A stretch of DNA of 31,195 nt, from contig CALEPV010000053.1 in NCBI GenBank assembly GCA_937910905.1, positions 1 through 31,195 on the forward strand, written 5' to 3'. This document shows, piece by piece, positions 17,820 to 26,044 of the stretch. Both the position numbers and the translations under genes were made by a program. The notes beneath the pieces were generated by a model. It saw only the letters and a list, made by a program, of their open reading frames with translations. It was not told the origin of the DNA and ran no database searches. Every line of letters begins with the position of its first letter. Position 1 is the stretch's first letter. The stretch comes from an uncultured Prevotellaceae bacterium (GTDB lineage Bacteria > Bacteroidota > Bacteroidia > Bacteroidales > Bacteroidaceae).

Positions 17820-18758
17820 TCAGGCCTGACGCAGAGCAGCCAGATAGCGCTCGGCCTCGATAGCAGCCTTTGCACCTGCGCCTGCTGCCACAATGCCTTG
17901 ACGATAGGTGGGGTCGGCCACATCGCCAGCTGCGAACACGCCGGGCACTCCTGTGCGGGGCGAGCCGTTCTCGGTTACGATGTAGCCCTGGCTGTCGGTC
18001 TTTATCCACTCGGCGAACAGCTCGCTGTTAGGATGATGGCCTATGGCCAGGAAGAAACCGTCGATAGGCAGATCGTAGCGGCGCTCATCAGCTTCGCCCA
18101 TGCGATGTACCACATGTGCGCCCTCCACACCGTCCTCACCATAGAGGCCCAGGGTGTTGTGCTCGAACAGTATCTCGATGTTCTCCATCCCCTTCACGCG
18201 GTCCTGCATGGCTTTCGTGGCACGCAGGTAGGGCTTGCGTACAATCATGTACACCTTCTTGGCCAGGCCTGCCAGGTAGGATGCCTCCTCGCAGGCAGTA
18301 TCGCCGCCGCCTACCACAGCCACCGTGCGGCCTCGGTAGAAGAAACCATCGCATGTAGCGCAGGCCGACACGCCCTGACCTCTGTACTTCTGTTCGTCGG
18401 GCAGGCCAAGGTACTTGGCCGATGCGCCTGTGGCAATAATCAGCGACTGGCATTCCAGTTCGGAGTCATCGTCCATCCAGATGCGGTATGGGCTATGCGA
18501 CAAGTCGGCACGCACGGCGAGCCCAGAACGTATGTCTGTGCCGAAGCGTTCAGCCTGCTGGCGCAGGTCGGCCATAAGCTGGTTGCCGTCGACACCTTCA
18601 GGGTAGCCGGGGAAATTATCTACTTCGGTGGTGGTGGTCAGCTGGCCGCCGGGCTGTAGTCCTTCCAGCAGAACGGGTTGAAGACCGGCGCGCGACGCAT
18701 AGATAGCTGCAGTGTAGCCGGCAGGGCCGCTACCTACAATCAGGCAAGGAATAGTCAT
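17820..18758 (-). CDS. trxB: Thioredoxin-disulfide reductase
   Basis: An FAD- and NADPH-dependent flavoprotein that reduces thioredoxin. Its 312 residues show the FAD-binding GSGPAG (9-14), the redox-active CATC (133-136), the NADPH-binding GGGDTA (150-155) and a C-terminal FAAGDVAD segment that contacts FAD, all in the usual order and spacing of low-molecular-weight TrxB. It starts 34 bp after the LolA-like gene and lies in the ftsK-lolA-trxB run with no promoter of its own visible. Confidence 0.95.
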   Translation of the reverse strand: MTIPCLIVGSGPAGYTAAIYASRAGLQPVLLEGLQPGGQLTTTTEVDNFPGYPEGVDGNQLMADLRQQAERFGTDIRSGLAVRADLSHSPYRIWMDDDSELECQSLIIATGASAKYLGLPDEQKYRGQGVSACATCDGFFYRGRTVAVVGGGDTACEEASYLAGLAKKVYMIVRKPYLRATKAMQDRVKGMENIEILFEHNTLGLYGEDGVEGAHVVHRMGEADERRYDLPIDGFFLAIGHHPNSELFAEWIKTDSQGYIVTENGSPRTGVPGVFAAGDVADPTYRQGIVAAGAGAKAAIEAERYLAALRQA

Positions 18759-18792
18759 AGTGTGTGATGTTTTGTGTGTTTATGCTTGGTGT

Positions 18793-19428
18793 TTATCTAA
18801 GGTCGATAATCTCTACGTCGGGATACGAGCTTACAGGGAATGTGAAGGTGGCATCGGAGAACGACTGCGATGTCTGGAAGTTGTGAATCACCAGACGCAC
18901 CCAGTTGTCGCCCTGCTTGGCACGGATGCAGTAGGGCGTGTGCGTCTCCTGCTCGATGTCCAGCAGTATGGTGCTGAAAGTATCTGCTGTCGGGTGCTGC
19001 GCTGTGAGGCGCACCACGTAGGTCGGCTTGCCGCGCAGGGTGCTGCGGGAGAGGCTCATGCGGTAGCCCTGCTTGTACACTTGCAACAGCACGGCTGGGT
19101 TGATAGCGGCCTGTTCCTCGGCTGTAGGTGTGGTCACGTTGACCTCGTCGCTGCCTTGCAGCATGGTCCATTGTGTGGTGCCGTCAAACCACGCCGACAT
19201 CTCAGTGGAGATTAGCTTGAACTTCGAACCTTTCATCATCATCGTGCCAGTGGTTTCGCCCGATGGCGTAGTGTGGTCGTAGCTGGTGGCCTTGAACGTT
19301 GCCTTCACTCCTGAGGTATTGAAGCGTGCAGCCGTAGCATCCAGCACCTCGCGTGCTGTCTGAGCGCTAAGGCTGGCGGTGGATAGCACGATAGCTATAC
19401 TTAGTGCGAATTTGCGAATTGTTGACAT
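18793..19428 (-). CDS. LolA-like outer-membrane lipoprotein carrier protein
   Basis: LolA-type chaperones carry lipoproteins through the periplasm to the outer membrane. From the ATG at 19428 the protein has 211 residues with a Sec signal peptide (MSTIRKFALSIAIVLSTAS, cleavage near SLSA-Q), then the beta-barrel-like pattern of the family: VLDATAARFNTSGVKATF, TMMMKGSKFKLIS, WFDGTTQWTM and a late YVVRLTAQ strand. The open frame continues 15 codons upstream to a GTG, which would put non-signal residues in front of the leader, so it is rejected. The gene sits 50 bp after ftsK and 34 bp before trxB. Confidence 0.83.
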   Translation of the reverse strand: MSTIRKFALSIAIVLSTASLSAQTAREVLDATAARFNTSGVKATFKATSYDHTTPSGETTGTMMMKGSKFKLISTEMSAWFDGTTQWTMLQGSDEVNVTTPTAEEQAAINPAVLLQVYKQGYRMSLSRSTLRGKPTYVVRLTAQHPTADTFSTILLDIEQETHTPYCIRAKQGDNWVRLVIHNFQTSQSFSDATFTFPVSSYPDVEIIDLR

Positions 19429-19478
19429 AGGTCTTGTGGGTTTTTGAGCCTTTGCGGGTGAATCGCAAAGCACGAGTT

Positions 19479-22058
19479 TTATTCCATATTATTAAGCAGT
19501 ATGTCGAGGCTTACTTCGTCCTGAATCAGCACGTCGCGGGGCTTGCTGCCTTGCGATGGACCTACCACACCCATAGCTTCCAGCTGGTCCATCAGACGGC
19601 CTGCGCGGTTGAAGCCGATGGAGAACTTGCGCTGTATGAGGCTGGTGCTGCCCTGCTGCGACTGCACAATCAGTCGTGCCACCTCCGGGAACATCGGGTC
19701 GAGGTGCTGGGTGTCTACATCGCTGGCTCCACCGCTGCCGGCATCCTCCATTGGCGGACGCGGCAGGGCAAACGGACGACCATATCCCTGCTGGCAGGCA
19801 ATGAACGAGCAGATGTTCTCCACCTCTGGGGTGTCGACAAATGCACACTGGACACGCACGGGGTCGTTGCCCGACAGGAACAGCATATCGCCCTTACCCA
19901 CCAGCTGATTGGCGCCTGGACGATCCAGGATGGTGCGTGAGTCCACCATAGCGCTCACCTTGAACGCCATACGTGCGGGGAAGTTGGCCTTGATGGTACC
20001 TGTGATTATGTTGGTGGTAGGACGCTGAGTGGCAATAATCATGTGTATGCCCACGGCACGTGCCAACTGTGCTATGCGTGCTATCGGCAGCTCTATCTCC
20101 TTGCCGGCAGTCATTATCAGGTCGCCGAATTCATCAATAACTACCACGATGTAGGGCATGAACTTGTGGCCCTTCTCTGGCAGCAGTACGCGGTTCTTGA
20201 ACTTCTCGTTGTACTCCTTCAGGTTGCGTGCATGTGCACGCTTCAGCAGGTCGTAGCGTGTATCCATCTCCACACAAAGGCTCTTCAGGGTGTTGATTAC
20301 CTTCTGCACATCGGTGATGATGGGCTCATCGTCCTCGTCCTCAATTTGTGCCAGGAAGTGGTTCACGATGGGCGAGTATATGCTGAACTCCACCTTCTTG
20401 GGGTCCACCATCACGAGCTTCAGCTCCGCCGGGTGCTTCTTATATAATAAGGATGTAATGATGGCATTCAGGCCCACCGACTTACCTTGGCCTGTAGCAC
20501 CGGCTACGAGCAGGTGAGGCATCTTGGCCAGGTCGACCATGAACACCTCGTTGGTTATGGTCTTGCCCAGTGCCATAGGCAGCTCGTAGGTTGACTCCTG
20601 GAACTTCTTGCTGTTCAGTATGCTCTCCATCGACACAATCTGCGGCTTGGCGTTTGGCACCTCGATGCCTATTGTACCCTGGCCCGGTATAGGCGCGATG
20701 ATACGTATGCCCAGAGCCGACAGCGACAGAGCTATGTCGTCTTCAAGGTTGCGGATTTTGGAGATGCGCACGCCTGGCGCGGGTGTAATCTCGTAGAGGG
20801 TGATGGTCGGGCCTATGGTGGCGCGAATCTTGGATATGCTCACGCCAAAGCTCTTCAGCACGTCCTCAATCTGCTGCTTGTTCTTGGTGTACTCGATGTC
20901 GTCCAGCGAAGCGCGCTGTTGCTGGTCGTAGTGCTGCAGCAGGTCGAGGGTAGGGTAGCGGTACATCGACAGATCCAGCTTCGGGTCGTAGGGTTCGAGT
21001 GCAGCTTTGCGGTCGGCATCGGCTTTCTCCTCTTCTTCCGTCTGCACTATCTCCAGCGCCACGCCGCTGTCCCCGCTTTCCGCGCCGGTCGCGTCATTTG
21101 CTGCTGTGTGCAGTCCTGACTGTGTGTCCTGCTCGTCATCCTGGGCAATCGTTATCCACGACTTATCTTCTGCTTCTGCGGGGTCGTCCTGCAGCTTGGC
21201 TATGGGGATGTCATCATCTGGGTGCTCTGAGTATTCTGACTCCTCAGAGTATTCAGAGTATTCAGAGTCCTCTGTGTCCTCAGAATCCTCATCGTGCTTC
21301 CTGCGCTTGAACATGGACAGCAGGCGGTCGAACCACGAATGGTCCTCGCGCAGCTCCCTGACCATCTTCTGGGGGTGCATGAGGCGGCGTACCTGACGGT
21401 ATACCTCAGCGCTGACGTAGCACAGGTAGGCTATGATTATCACGATGATAACCAGGAATACTCCAATGGAGCCGATGGCTTGCTGAATGGCGTTCACAAT
21501 GCGCTCGCCGTGTACACCTCCGGCTGATATGAAGTCGGTATTATGGTGGGCAGAGAACAACGATTGCAGGAAGTAGTGTGAAGCCACGCTTGTCCATACG
21601 GTGAGGAATGCACAGTTGACAAACCATTTCCACAGCCGCACGCCGTAGTCGCCTATGCACTTCAAGCCGGCTGCAGCCAGCAGGAATGGTAGAATCAGCG
21701 AACCGAGACCGAAGTTGTCGTTCATCCAGTAGCGGCTCCACCATGCACCCAGGTATCCCATCCAGTTCTCTGCAGCGGCGAGGCTGCCTCCTGGAGCAAA
21801 CAGACGCTGGTCGGCATCGCCTGTGAAGATGAACGATATGAAGCTGAGCAGCGAGAACGCTGCCAGCAGGATTAGTAGTACACCCGATACTATGCGTATG
21901 GTTTCACGACGTGTGATGGGGTCTTGGGCGCTACCCTTGATGGCCTCCTTAAGCATGGAATCCTTCGCGGCACCAGATGCCTTTGTGGTCTTGCGTCGCT
22001 TGGCTGCAGGCTTGGTTGCGCTCTTGTTTTGCCCCTTGGCTTGGCGTGATGTGGTCAT
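19479..22058 (-). CDS. ftsK: DNA translocase FtsK
   Basis: FtsK is a septal ATPase that pumps chromosome dimers and activates XerCD at dif. The 859 residues comprise a basic N-terminus, several membrane helices (about 55-78, 117-137, 145-167 and 196-215), a long acidic linker (about 255-345), the alpha/beta motor with Walker A GATGQGKS (520-527) and Walker B VVVIDEFGDL (638-647), and a C-terminal winged-helix gamma domain (QRKFSIGFNRAGRLMDQLEAMGVV in parts, about 815-840) that reads KOPS-type sequences. The linker contains a tandem S/E/D/Y run (259-283) encoded by imperfect 9-bp repeats. A TAACTTTG promoter box lies 45 bp upstream. It heads an operon with the LolA-like and trxB genes. Confidence 0.95.
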   Translation of the reverse strand: MTTSRQAKGQNKSATKPAAKRRKTTKASGAAKDSMLKEAIKGSAQDPITRRETIRIVSGVLLILLAAFSLLSFISFIFTGDADQRLFAPGGSLAAAENWMGYLGAWWSRYWMNDNFGLGSLILPFLLAAAGLKCIGDYGVRLWKWFVNCAFLTVWTSVASHYFLQSLFSAHHNTDFISAGGVHGERIVNAIQQAIGSIGVFLVIIVIIIAYLCYVSAEVYRQVRRLMHPQKMVRELREDHSWFDRLLSMFKRRKHDEDSEDTEDSEYSEYSEESEYSEHPDDDIPIAKLQDDPAEAEDKSWITIAQDDEQDTQSGLHTAANDATGAESGDSGVALEIVQTEEEEKADADRKAALEPYDPKLDLSMYRYPTLDLLQHYDQQQRASLDDIEYTKNKQQIEDVLKSFGVSISKIRATIGPTITLYEITPAPGVRISKIRNLEDDIALSLSALGIRIIAPIPGQGTIGIEVPNAKPQIVSMESILNSKKFQESTYELPMALGKTITNEVFMVDLAKMPHLLVAGATGQGKSVGLNAIITSLLYKKHPAELKLVMVDPKKVEFSIYSPIVNHFLAQIEDEDDEPIITDVQKVINTLKSLCVEMDTRYDLLKRAHARNLKEYNEKFKNRVLLPEKGHKFMPYIVVVIDEFGDLIMTAGKEIELPIARIAQLARAVGIHMIIATQRPTTNIITGTIKANFPARMAFKVSAMVDSRTILDRPGANQLVGKGDMLFLSGNDPVRVQCAFVDTPEVENICSFIACQQGYGRPFALPRPPMEDAGSGGASDVDTQHLDPMFPEVARLIVQSQQGSTSLIQRKFSIGFNRAGRLMDQLEAMGVVGPSQGSKPRDVLIQDEVSLDILLNNME

Positions 22059-22102
22059 AACTGTAATGTCCTTTTTCCTTATTTCTACTCTATAATATGC
22101 GG

Positions 22103-22110
22103 CAAAGTTA
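22103..22110 (-). promoter_or_regulatory. ftsK: -7 promoter box (TAACTTTG) for ftsK-lolA-trxB
   Basis: CAAAGTTA on the plus strand is TAACTTTG on the minus strand, about 45 bp before the ftsK ATG, divergent to the box at 22155. Confidence 0.55.
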
Positions 22111-22154
22111 TGAAAAAGAAATCAATTGCTGCCTAACTATCGGCTGAAAAGCTG

Positions 22155-22162
22155 TAATTTTG
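22155..22162 (+). promoter_or_regulatory. -7 promoter box (TAATTTTG) for the exonuclease-rlmI pair
   Basis: TAATTTTG followed by GCAG is 26 bp before the TTG start at 22188, giving a short leader and supporting that start. Confidence 0.55.
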
Positions 22163-22187
22163 CAGCCATCATCACGCTGAGCACACG

Positions 22188-22838
22188 TTGAAATTCATTC
22201 TGAATAAATACGACAAGCACGCTATCAGCACTCTTCCGAGGGTGTTGTTCGATGGCCGTGTCATCGTGGTTCAGACCGAAGGCGAGGCCCGGCGTGCCGT
22301 TGACTATCTACTGACATTCCCTCGTCTGGGCATCGATACAGAAACACGTCCCACGTTCAGCCGCGGTCATCATGGCATGAATCCTGTGGCGTTGCTGCAA
22401 GTGTCCACAGCCGACACCTGCTTCCTGTTCCGACTGACGCTCATAGGACTGCCTGAATGTCTGCTCCGACTGCTCACAGACACTCGCACGCTGAAGATTG
22501 GCTTGTCGCTTCAGGACGACTGGCATCAGCTGCGACGCCGCTCGGAGTTCGAACCGCAGAACTATGTGGAGCTGCAGGACTATGTGAAACGACTTGGCAT
22601 AGAGGACATGAGCCTGCAGAAGATATATGCCAATATATTCGGTCAGAAAATAAGCAAGGGCCAGCAGCTGAGCAACTGGGATGCCGATGTGCTCAACGAG
22701 AAGCAGAAGCTATACGCTGCCACCGATGCGTGGGCTTGCCTGCAACTGTACGACGAGATTGAGCGCCTCCGGCGCACACACGACTTCTCGCTCGTGAAGG
22801 TGGCTGAGCCTTTACCGGCCTGTACAGGCAATCATTAA
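22188..22838 (+). CDS. 3'-5' exonuclease domain protein (RNase D/DEDDy type)
   Basis: A single-domain DEDDy nuclease of 216 residues. The metal ligands are visible as D50 and E52 (GIDTET), the LSLQDDW aspartate (D110/111) and Y176-x3-D180 (YAATDAW). It lacks the HRDC domains of full RNase D, so it resembles the short RNase D-like 3'-5' exonucleases; the substrate may be tRNA, other RNA or DNA ends. The only start near the domain is TTG at 22188 (MKFILNKYDK), directly after a promoter; the next in-frame Met is past the catalytic DTET. The rlmI gene follows after 26 bp in the same direction, so the two are likely co-transcribed. Confidence 0.85.
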   Translation: MKFILNKYDKHAISTLPRVLFDGRVIVVQTEGEARRAVDYLLTFPRLGIDTETRPTFSRGHHGMNPVALLQVSTADTCFLFRLTLIGLPECLLRLLTDTRTLKIGLSLQDDWHQLRRRSEFEPQNYVELQDYVKRLGIEDMSLQKIYANIFGQKISKGQQLSNWDADVLNEKQKLYAATDAWACLQLYDEIERLRRTHDFSLVKVAEPLPACTGNH

Positions 22839-22864
22839 GTAATCACGAGCAAAAGATTCTACGC

Positions 22865-24067
22865 ATGACTTCCGATAATAGCGATAAGCTTGTAATACTG
22901 CGACGCGGCAAGGAGGAATCGCTGCGCCGCTTCCACCCCTGGGTGTTCTCTGGTGCTGTAGCCTCCACAAAAGGCGATCTGGCAGAAGGCGATGTGGTCA
23001 AAGTGCTGTCGTCAGACGGCGAATACATAGCCACAGGCCATTGGCAGATAGGTTCCATCGCTGTGCGTGTGCTGACCTTTAAGGACGAAACCATCGATGC
23101 AGCCTTCTATGTCCGTCGGCTCAGTGCGGCTCTGGAGGTACGCAGGGCGCTGGGCTTGCAGGATCACCAGAACAACAACACCTACCGGCTGGTGCACGGC
23201 GAAGGCGACAACCTGCCGGGCCTTGTCGTTGACATCTATGGGGACACAGCTGTGATGCAGGCTCATAGCGTAGGCTTCCACTATGCCCGTCACATCGTGG
23301 CAGAAGCACTGCAGCAGGTGATGGCTGACATAATCAAACACATATATTATAAGAGTGAGACTACGTTGCCCTATATGGCCAATCTCGGTCAGGAGAACGG
23401 CTTCTTGGTGGGTGGAGCAGACGTGGCCGATGTAGCCATTGAGAACGGTTTGAAGTTCCACATCGACTGGCTGCGAGGACAGAAGACTGGTTTCTTTGTC
23501 GACCAGCGCGACAACCGTAGCTTGGTGGAGCGCTATGCAAGTGGCCGTCGAGTACTCAATATGTTCTGTTATACAGGAGGCTTCTCTGTGTATGCCATGC
23601 GAGGTGGGGCAGAGGTGGTGCATAGTGTGGACAGTTCAGCCAAGGCTGTGAATCTCGCTACAGCCAATGTCGAGATGAATTTCCCCGGTGATACTCGCCA
23701 CAAAGCGTATGCCAAGGATGCTTTCCACTATCTGCAGGCTATGCCATCCGATGACTACGACCTCATAATCCTCGATCCTCCGGCCTTTGCCAAGCATCGC
23801 GATGCGTTGCGTAATGCGCTGAAGGGCTACACCCGACTGAATGCAGCAGCCTTTGCCAAAATCAAGAAAGGTGGCCTGCTGTTCACCTTCTCGTGCTCCC
23901 AGGCAGTCAGCAAGGAACAGTTCCGTCTGGCTGTCTTCACCGCTGCTGCTCAGTCGAAGCGTTCGGTAAGGATTCTGCACCAGTTGCATCAGCCCGCCGA
24001 CCATCCCATCAACATCTATCATCCCGAAGGTGAATACCTGAAGGGATTGGTGTTGTACGTGGAGTGA
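22865..24067 (+). CDS. rlmI: Class I SAM-dependent rRNA methyltransferase, RlmI family
   Basis: RlmI methylates C5 of a cytosine in 23S rRNA (C1962 in E. coli). The 400-residue protein has an N-terminal PUA domain (LRRGKEESLRRFHPWVFSGA to GSIAVRVLTF, 10-72), a middle EEHEE-like domain, GQKTGFFVDQRDNR (205-218), the SAM-binding LNMFCYTGGFS (231-241), LDPPAFAK (303-310) and a late FTFSCSQ carrying the candidate catalytic Cys. This order and length fit the family well. It is 26 bp after the exonuclease gene. The exact target base in this organism is inferred from the family. Confidence 0.88.
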   Translation: MTSDNSDKLVILRRGKEESLRRFHPWVFSGAVASTKGDLAEGDVVKVLSSDGEYIATGHWQIGSIAVRVLTFKDETIDAAFYVRRLSAALEVRRALGLQDHQNNNTYRLVHGEGDNLPGLVVDIYGDTAVMQAHSVGFHYARHIVAEALQQVMADIIKHIYYKSETTLPYMANLGQENGFLVGGADVADVAIENGLKFHIDWLRGQKTGFFVDQRDNRSLVERYASGRRVLNMFCYTGGFSVYAMRGGAEVVHSVDSSAKAVNLATANVEMNFPGDTRHKAYAKDAFHYLQAMPSDDYDLIILDPPAFAKHRDALRNALKGYTRLNAAAFAKIKKGGLLFTFSCSQAVSKEQFRLAVFTAAAQSKRSVRILHQLHQPADHPINIYHPEGEYLKGLVLYVE

Positions 24068-24114
24068 TGGAATGGGCACAGAAGCCTGTTTTTTTATTTT
24101 GCGGCTCAAAATTG

Positions 24115-24145
24115 TTGGTGCTATCGATGGAAAGCACTACCTTTG
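24115..24145 (+). promoter_or_regulatory. Promoter of the leader RNA: -33 TTG, 20-bp spacer, -7 TACCTTTG
   Basis: TTG (24115-24117), 20 bp, then TACCTTTG (24138-24145) followed by GCAA. Transcription should start near 24152 and pass into the structured segment that ends at the terminator at 24281-24315. Confidence 0.7.
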
Positions 24146-24151
24146 CAACGT

Positions 24152-24315
24152 GTTTTTCATGGTATTAGATTTAAGGTTAATGAAAAGCCTAATGTCGTGA
24201 GACATGCGCGCTTTTCTCCTTATGCTAAGCATCGCTCTTTGCCATTTTGGGCGATGTCACGTTTTATTAGCAAAGGTTTTATCGCATTTGGCCGCGAGGC
24301 CAGATGCGATTTTTT
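24152..24315 (+). ncRNA. Structured leader or small RNA upstream of the DEAD-box helicase
   Basis: About 160 nt lie between a strong promoter and a strong terminator. Visible structure: ATGTC-GTGA-GACAT (24192-24205, GNRA-type loop), CATCGC (24230-24235) pairing with GCGATG (24251-24256), and the terminator hairpin. GCGAT at 24251 could instead pair with ATCGC at 24281, which would disrupt the terminator, so an attenuator is possible. The ATGGTATTAGATTTAAGG segment (24160-24177) looks to me like a sequence I have met in Bacteroides leaders before RNA-binding or helicase genes, but I cannot verify this here. It could equally be a free small RNA. The 62-codon frame across it has no recognisable protein features. 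Confidence 0.6.
24281..24315 (+). terminator. Intrinsic terminator at the end of the leader RNA
   Basis: ATCGCAT (24281-24287) pairs with ATGCGAT (24304-24310); TGGCC pairs with GGCCA inside, with one T-G wobble between, and the loop is GCGA. Six T residues (24310-24315) follow. The stem is 13 bp, one of the strongest in the window. Confidence 0.88.
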
Positions 24316-24367
24316 GAACCTGCAATCATAATTCGTCATTCTGCATTCTTCATTCACAATTTATATG

Positions 24368-24375
24368 TACCTTTG
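24368..24375 (+). promoter_or_regulatory. Second promoter (-7 box TACCTTTG) directly before the DEAD-box helicase
   Basis: TACCTTTG followed by GCAC is 21 bp before the ATG at 24396 and downstream of the leader terminator, so the helicase can be transcribed from here without reading through the leader. Confidence 0.65.
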
Positions 24376-24395
24376 CACCCGCTTTATTTAGATAC

Positions 24396-25928
24396 ATGGA
24401 CAGCAACATAACCACTTCAACATCTACTACTGAGAATGTAAGCACACCTGTGTACTTCGACGATCTGCCTTTGAATGACGATGTACTGGATGCGCTCTAC
24501 GATATGCATTTCGACGAATGTACGCCTATACAGGCTCATGCCATACCGCCCCTGCTTGAGGGACGCGACTTGATAGGTGTAGCACAAACCGGCACAGGCA
24601 AGACGGCTGCATACTTACTGCCTGTACTATCCAAACTGCGCGACGGCGGCTACCCTGCCGATGCCATCAACTGTGTGATTATGGCTCCCACACGCGAGCT
24701 GGCGCAACAGATCGACCAGGCTATGGAGGGCTTCTCCTACTATCTGGACGGAATATCCTCTGTGGCTGTCTATGGCGGCAACGATGGCATACGCTACGAG
24801 CAGGAGAAGCGTGGTATGTCAATGGGAGCCAATGTCATTATCGCTACGCCGGGCCGCCTAATTTCGCATATATCGTTAGGCAACACAGACCTCTCTAAAG
24901 TGAGCTTCTTCATCCTTGATGAGGCCGACCGTATGCTCGATATGGGTTTCTCCGACGATATCCTACAGATTGAGAAGCAGCTGCCACGTGAGCGGCAGAC
25001 AATCATGTTCTCAGCCACGATGCCCGACAAGATAGTTCAGCTGGCTAAGACCATACTGCACGACCCTGTGGAGGTGAAGCTGGCTGTGTCGAAGCCTGCC
25101 GACGGCATAGCTCAGAGTGCATACATCTGCTACGAGGCACAGAAGCTGCGCATCATTGAGCATCTGTTCAGCCAGACAGTACCGGAGCGAGTCATCATCT
25201 TTGTCGGTTCGAAGCTCAAGGTGAAGGATGTGGCCATAGCTCTGAAGCGTAAGGGATATAATGCCGAGGCTATGCATTCCGATCTGCTACAGGAGCAGCG
25301 CGACGATGTCATGTGGCGGTTCAAGGTTGGGCAGATCGGTGTGCTGGTGGCAACAGACATCGTGGCTCGCGGTATAGACATTGACGACATCCAGATGGTC
25401 ATCAACTACGATGTGCCTCGCGACGAGGAGGACTATGTGCACCGCATAGGCCGTACAGCACGTGCCGGTCGCAACGGACGCAGCGTCACGCTGGTGTCGG
25501 AGAAAGACCAGCTGCTGTTCCGCGATATCGAGCGCTTTCTGGAGAAGGAGGTTCCCAAGGAGCAAGTTCCTGCCGAGCTGGGCGAAGTTCCTGCCTACGG
25601 CGGTTCCTCGTTGCGACGTTCCAAGGCCTGTTCCTCCCAGCATCATCATCGCCGCCGTTCTGGTGACCGAGGCCACAGAGGTGGCAAAGCTGGCAGGGGC
25701 AATAGAAGAGCTAAAAGCGCAACGGGTGGCAGCGACACAGAGGGAGCAACATCCTCAAAAAGTGCAAAGGAATCTCCGAGCCTAAAGGCCGCCAGTGGCG
25801 GCAACGACTCTAAGCCCGAAAGCGGCGGTAATGCAGGCAAGACAGTAGGCACACGGGGTTCAGGCAAGCATCGCAGAGGCGGCCATCGCGGTGGCCGGAA
25901 GCATAAGGATTCCTCCACCCCCGAATAG
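24396..25928 (+). CDS. DEAD-box ATP-dependent RNA helicase
   Basis: An RNA-unwinding ATPase of the RhlE/CsdA-like group, used in ribosome assembly, mRNA decay or cold adaptation. The 510 residues show the Q motif FDDLPLNDDVLDALYDM...TPIQ (21-45), AQTGTGKT (63-70), APTRELA (97-103), ATPGR (150-154), DEAD (175-178), SAT (206-208), VATDIVARGIDI and HRIGRTARAGR (about 350). Residues beyond about 400 form a basic tail rich in R, G, H, K and S (HHHRRRSG, RGHRGGKAGRGNRR, HRRGGHRGGRKHK), typical of tails that anchor the helicase to RNA. The gene has its own close promoter at 24368 and a structured leader with terminator before that, suggesting condition-dependent control. Confidence 0.93.
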   Translation: MDSNITTSTSTTENVSTPVYFDDLPLNDDVLDALYDMHFDECTPIQAHAIPPLLEGRDLIGVAQTGTGKTAAYLLPVLSKLRDGGYPADAINCVIMAPTRELAQQIDQAMEGFSYYLDGISSVAVYGGNDGIRYEQEKRGMSMGANVIIATPGRLISHISLGNTDLSKVSFFILDEADRMLDMGFSDDILQIEKQLPRERQTIMFSATMPDKIVQLAKTILHDPVEVKLAVSKPADGIAQSAYICYEAQKLRIIEHLFSQTVPERVIIFVGSKLKVKDVAIALKRKGYNAEAMHSDLLQEQRDDVMWRFKVGQIGVLVATDIVARGIDIDDIQMVINYDVPRDEEDYVHRIGRTARAGRNGRSVTLVSEKDQLLFRDIERFLEKEVPKEQVPAELGEVPAYGGSSLRRSKACSSQHHHRRRSGDRGHRGGKAGRGNRRAKSATGGSDTEGATSSKSAKESPSLKAASGGNDSKPESGGNAGKTVGTRGSGKHRRGGHRGGRKHKDSSTPE

Positions 25929-25941
25929 CTCACGGCATACA

Positions 25942-26013
25942 TATCGCCACGTTTCGCTGGTTATCTATCGCTCACGTTTTGCTGGGTATATATCGCCACG
26001 TTTCGGTGCTTAT
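25942..26013. repeat. Three imperfect 24-25-bp tandem repeats
   Basis: Units starting TATCGCCACGTTTCGCTGG, TATCGCTCACGTTTTGCTGG and TATCGCCACGTTTCGGTG begin at 25942, 25966 and 25991. They start 13 bp after the helicase stop, at the left edge of the repeat island. Confidence 0.6.
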
Positions 26014-26029
26014 GCACATACTTCCCCTA

Positions 26030-26037
26030 TAATTTTG
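26030..26037 (+). promoter_or_regulatory. Possible -7 promoter box (TAATTTTG) reading into the repeat island
   Basis: TAATTTTG followed by GCC ends 7 bp before the outer inverted repeat at 26045. There is no clear -33 element and no gene immediately downstream, so a transcript would consist of the repeat island. Confidence 0.3.
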
Positions 26038-26044
26038 CCTAATC

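Noticed and set aside
17804..17830. GCCTG-TCAT-CAGGC hairpin between the glycosyltransferase and trxB as a terminator
   Set aside because: The stem is only 5 bp and no T-run follows on either strand.
17898..18659. 253-codon open frame antisense to trxB
   Set aside because: It is a shadow of a well-supported gene; composition follows the complementary codons and no motif is visible. The same applies to the antisense frames in ppdK, ftsK, pfp and the glycosyltransferase.
24143..24331. 62-codon protein in the helicase leader
   Set aside because: The region is dominated by hairpins and the frame runs through the terminator; there is no recognisable domain. A leader peptide cannot be fully excluded.
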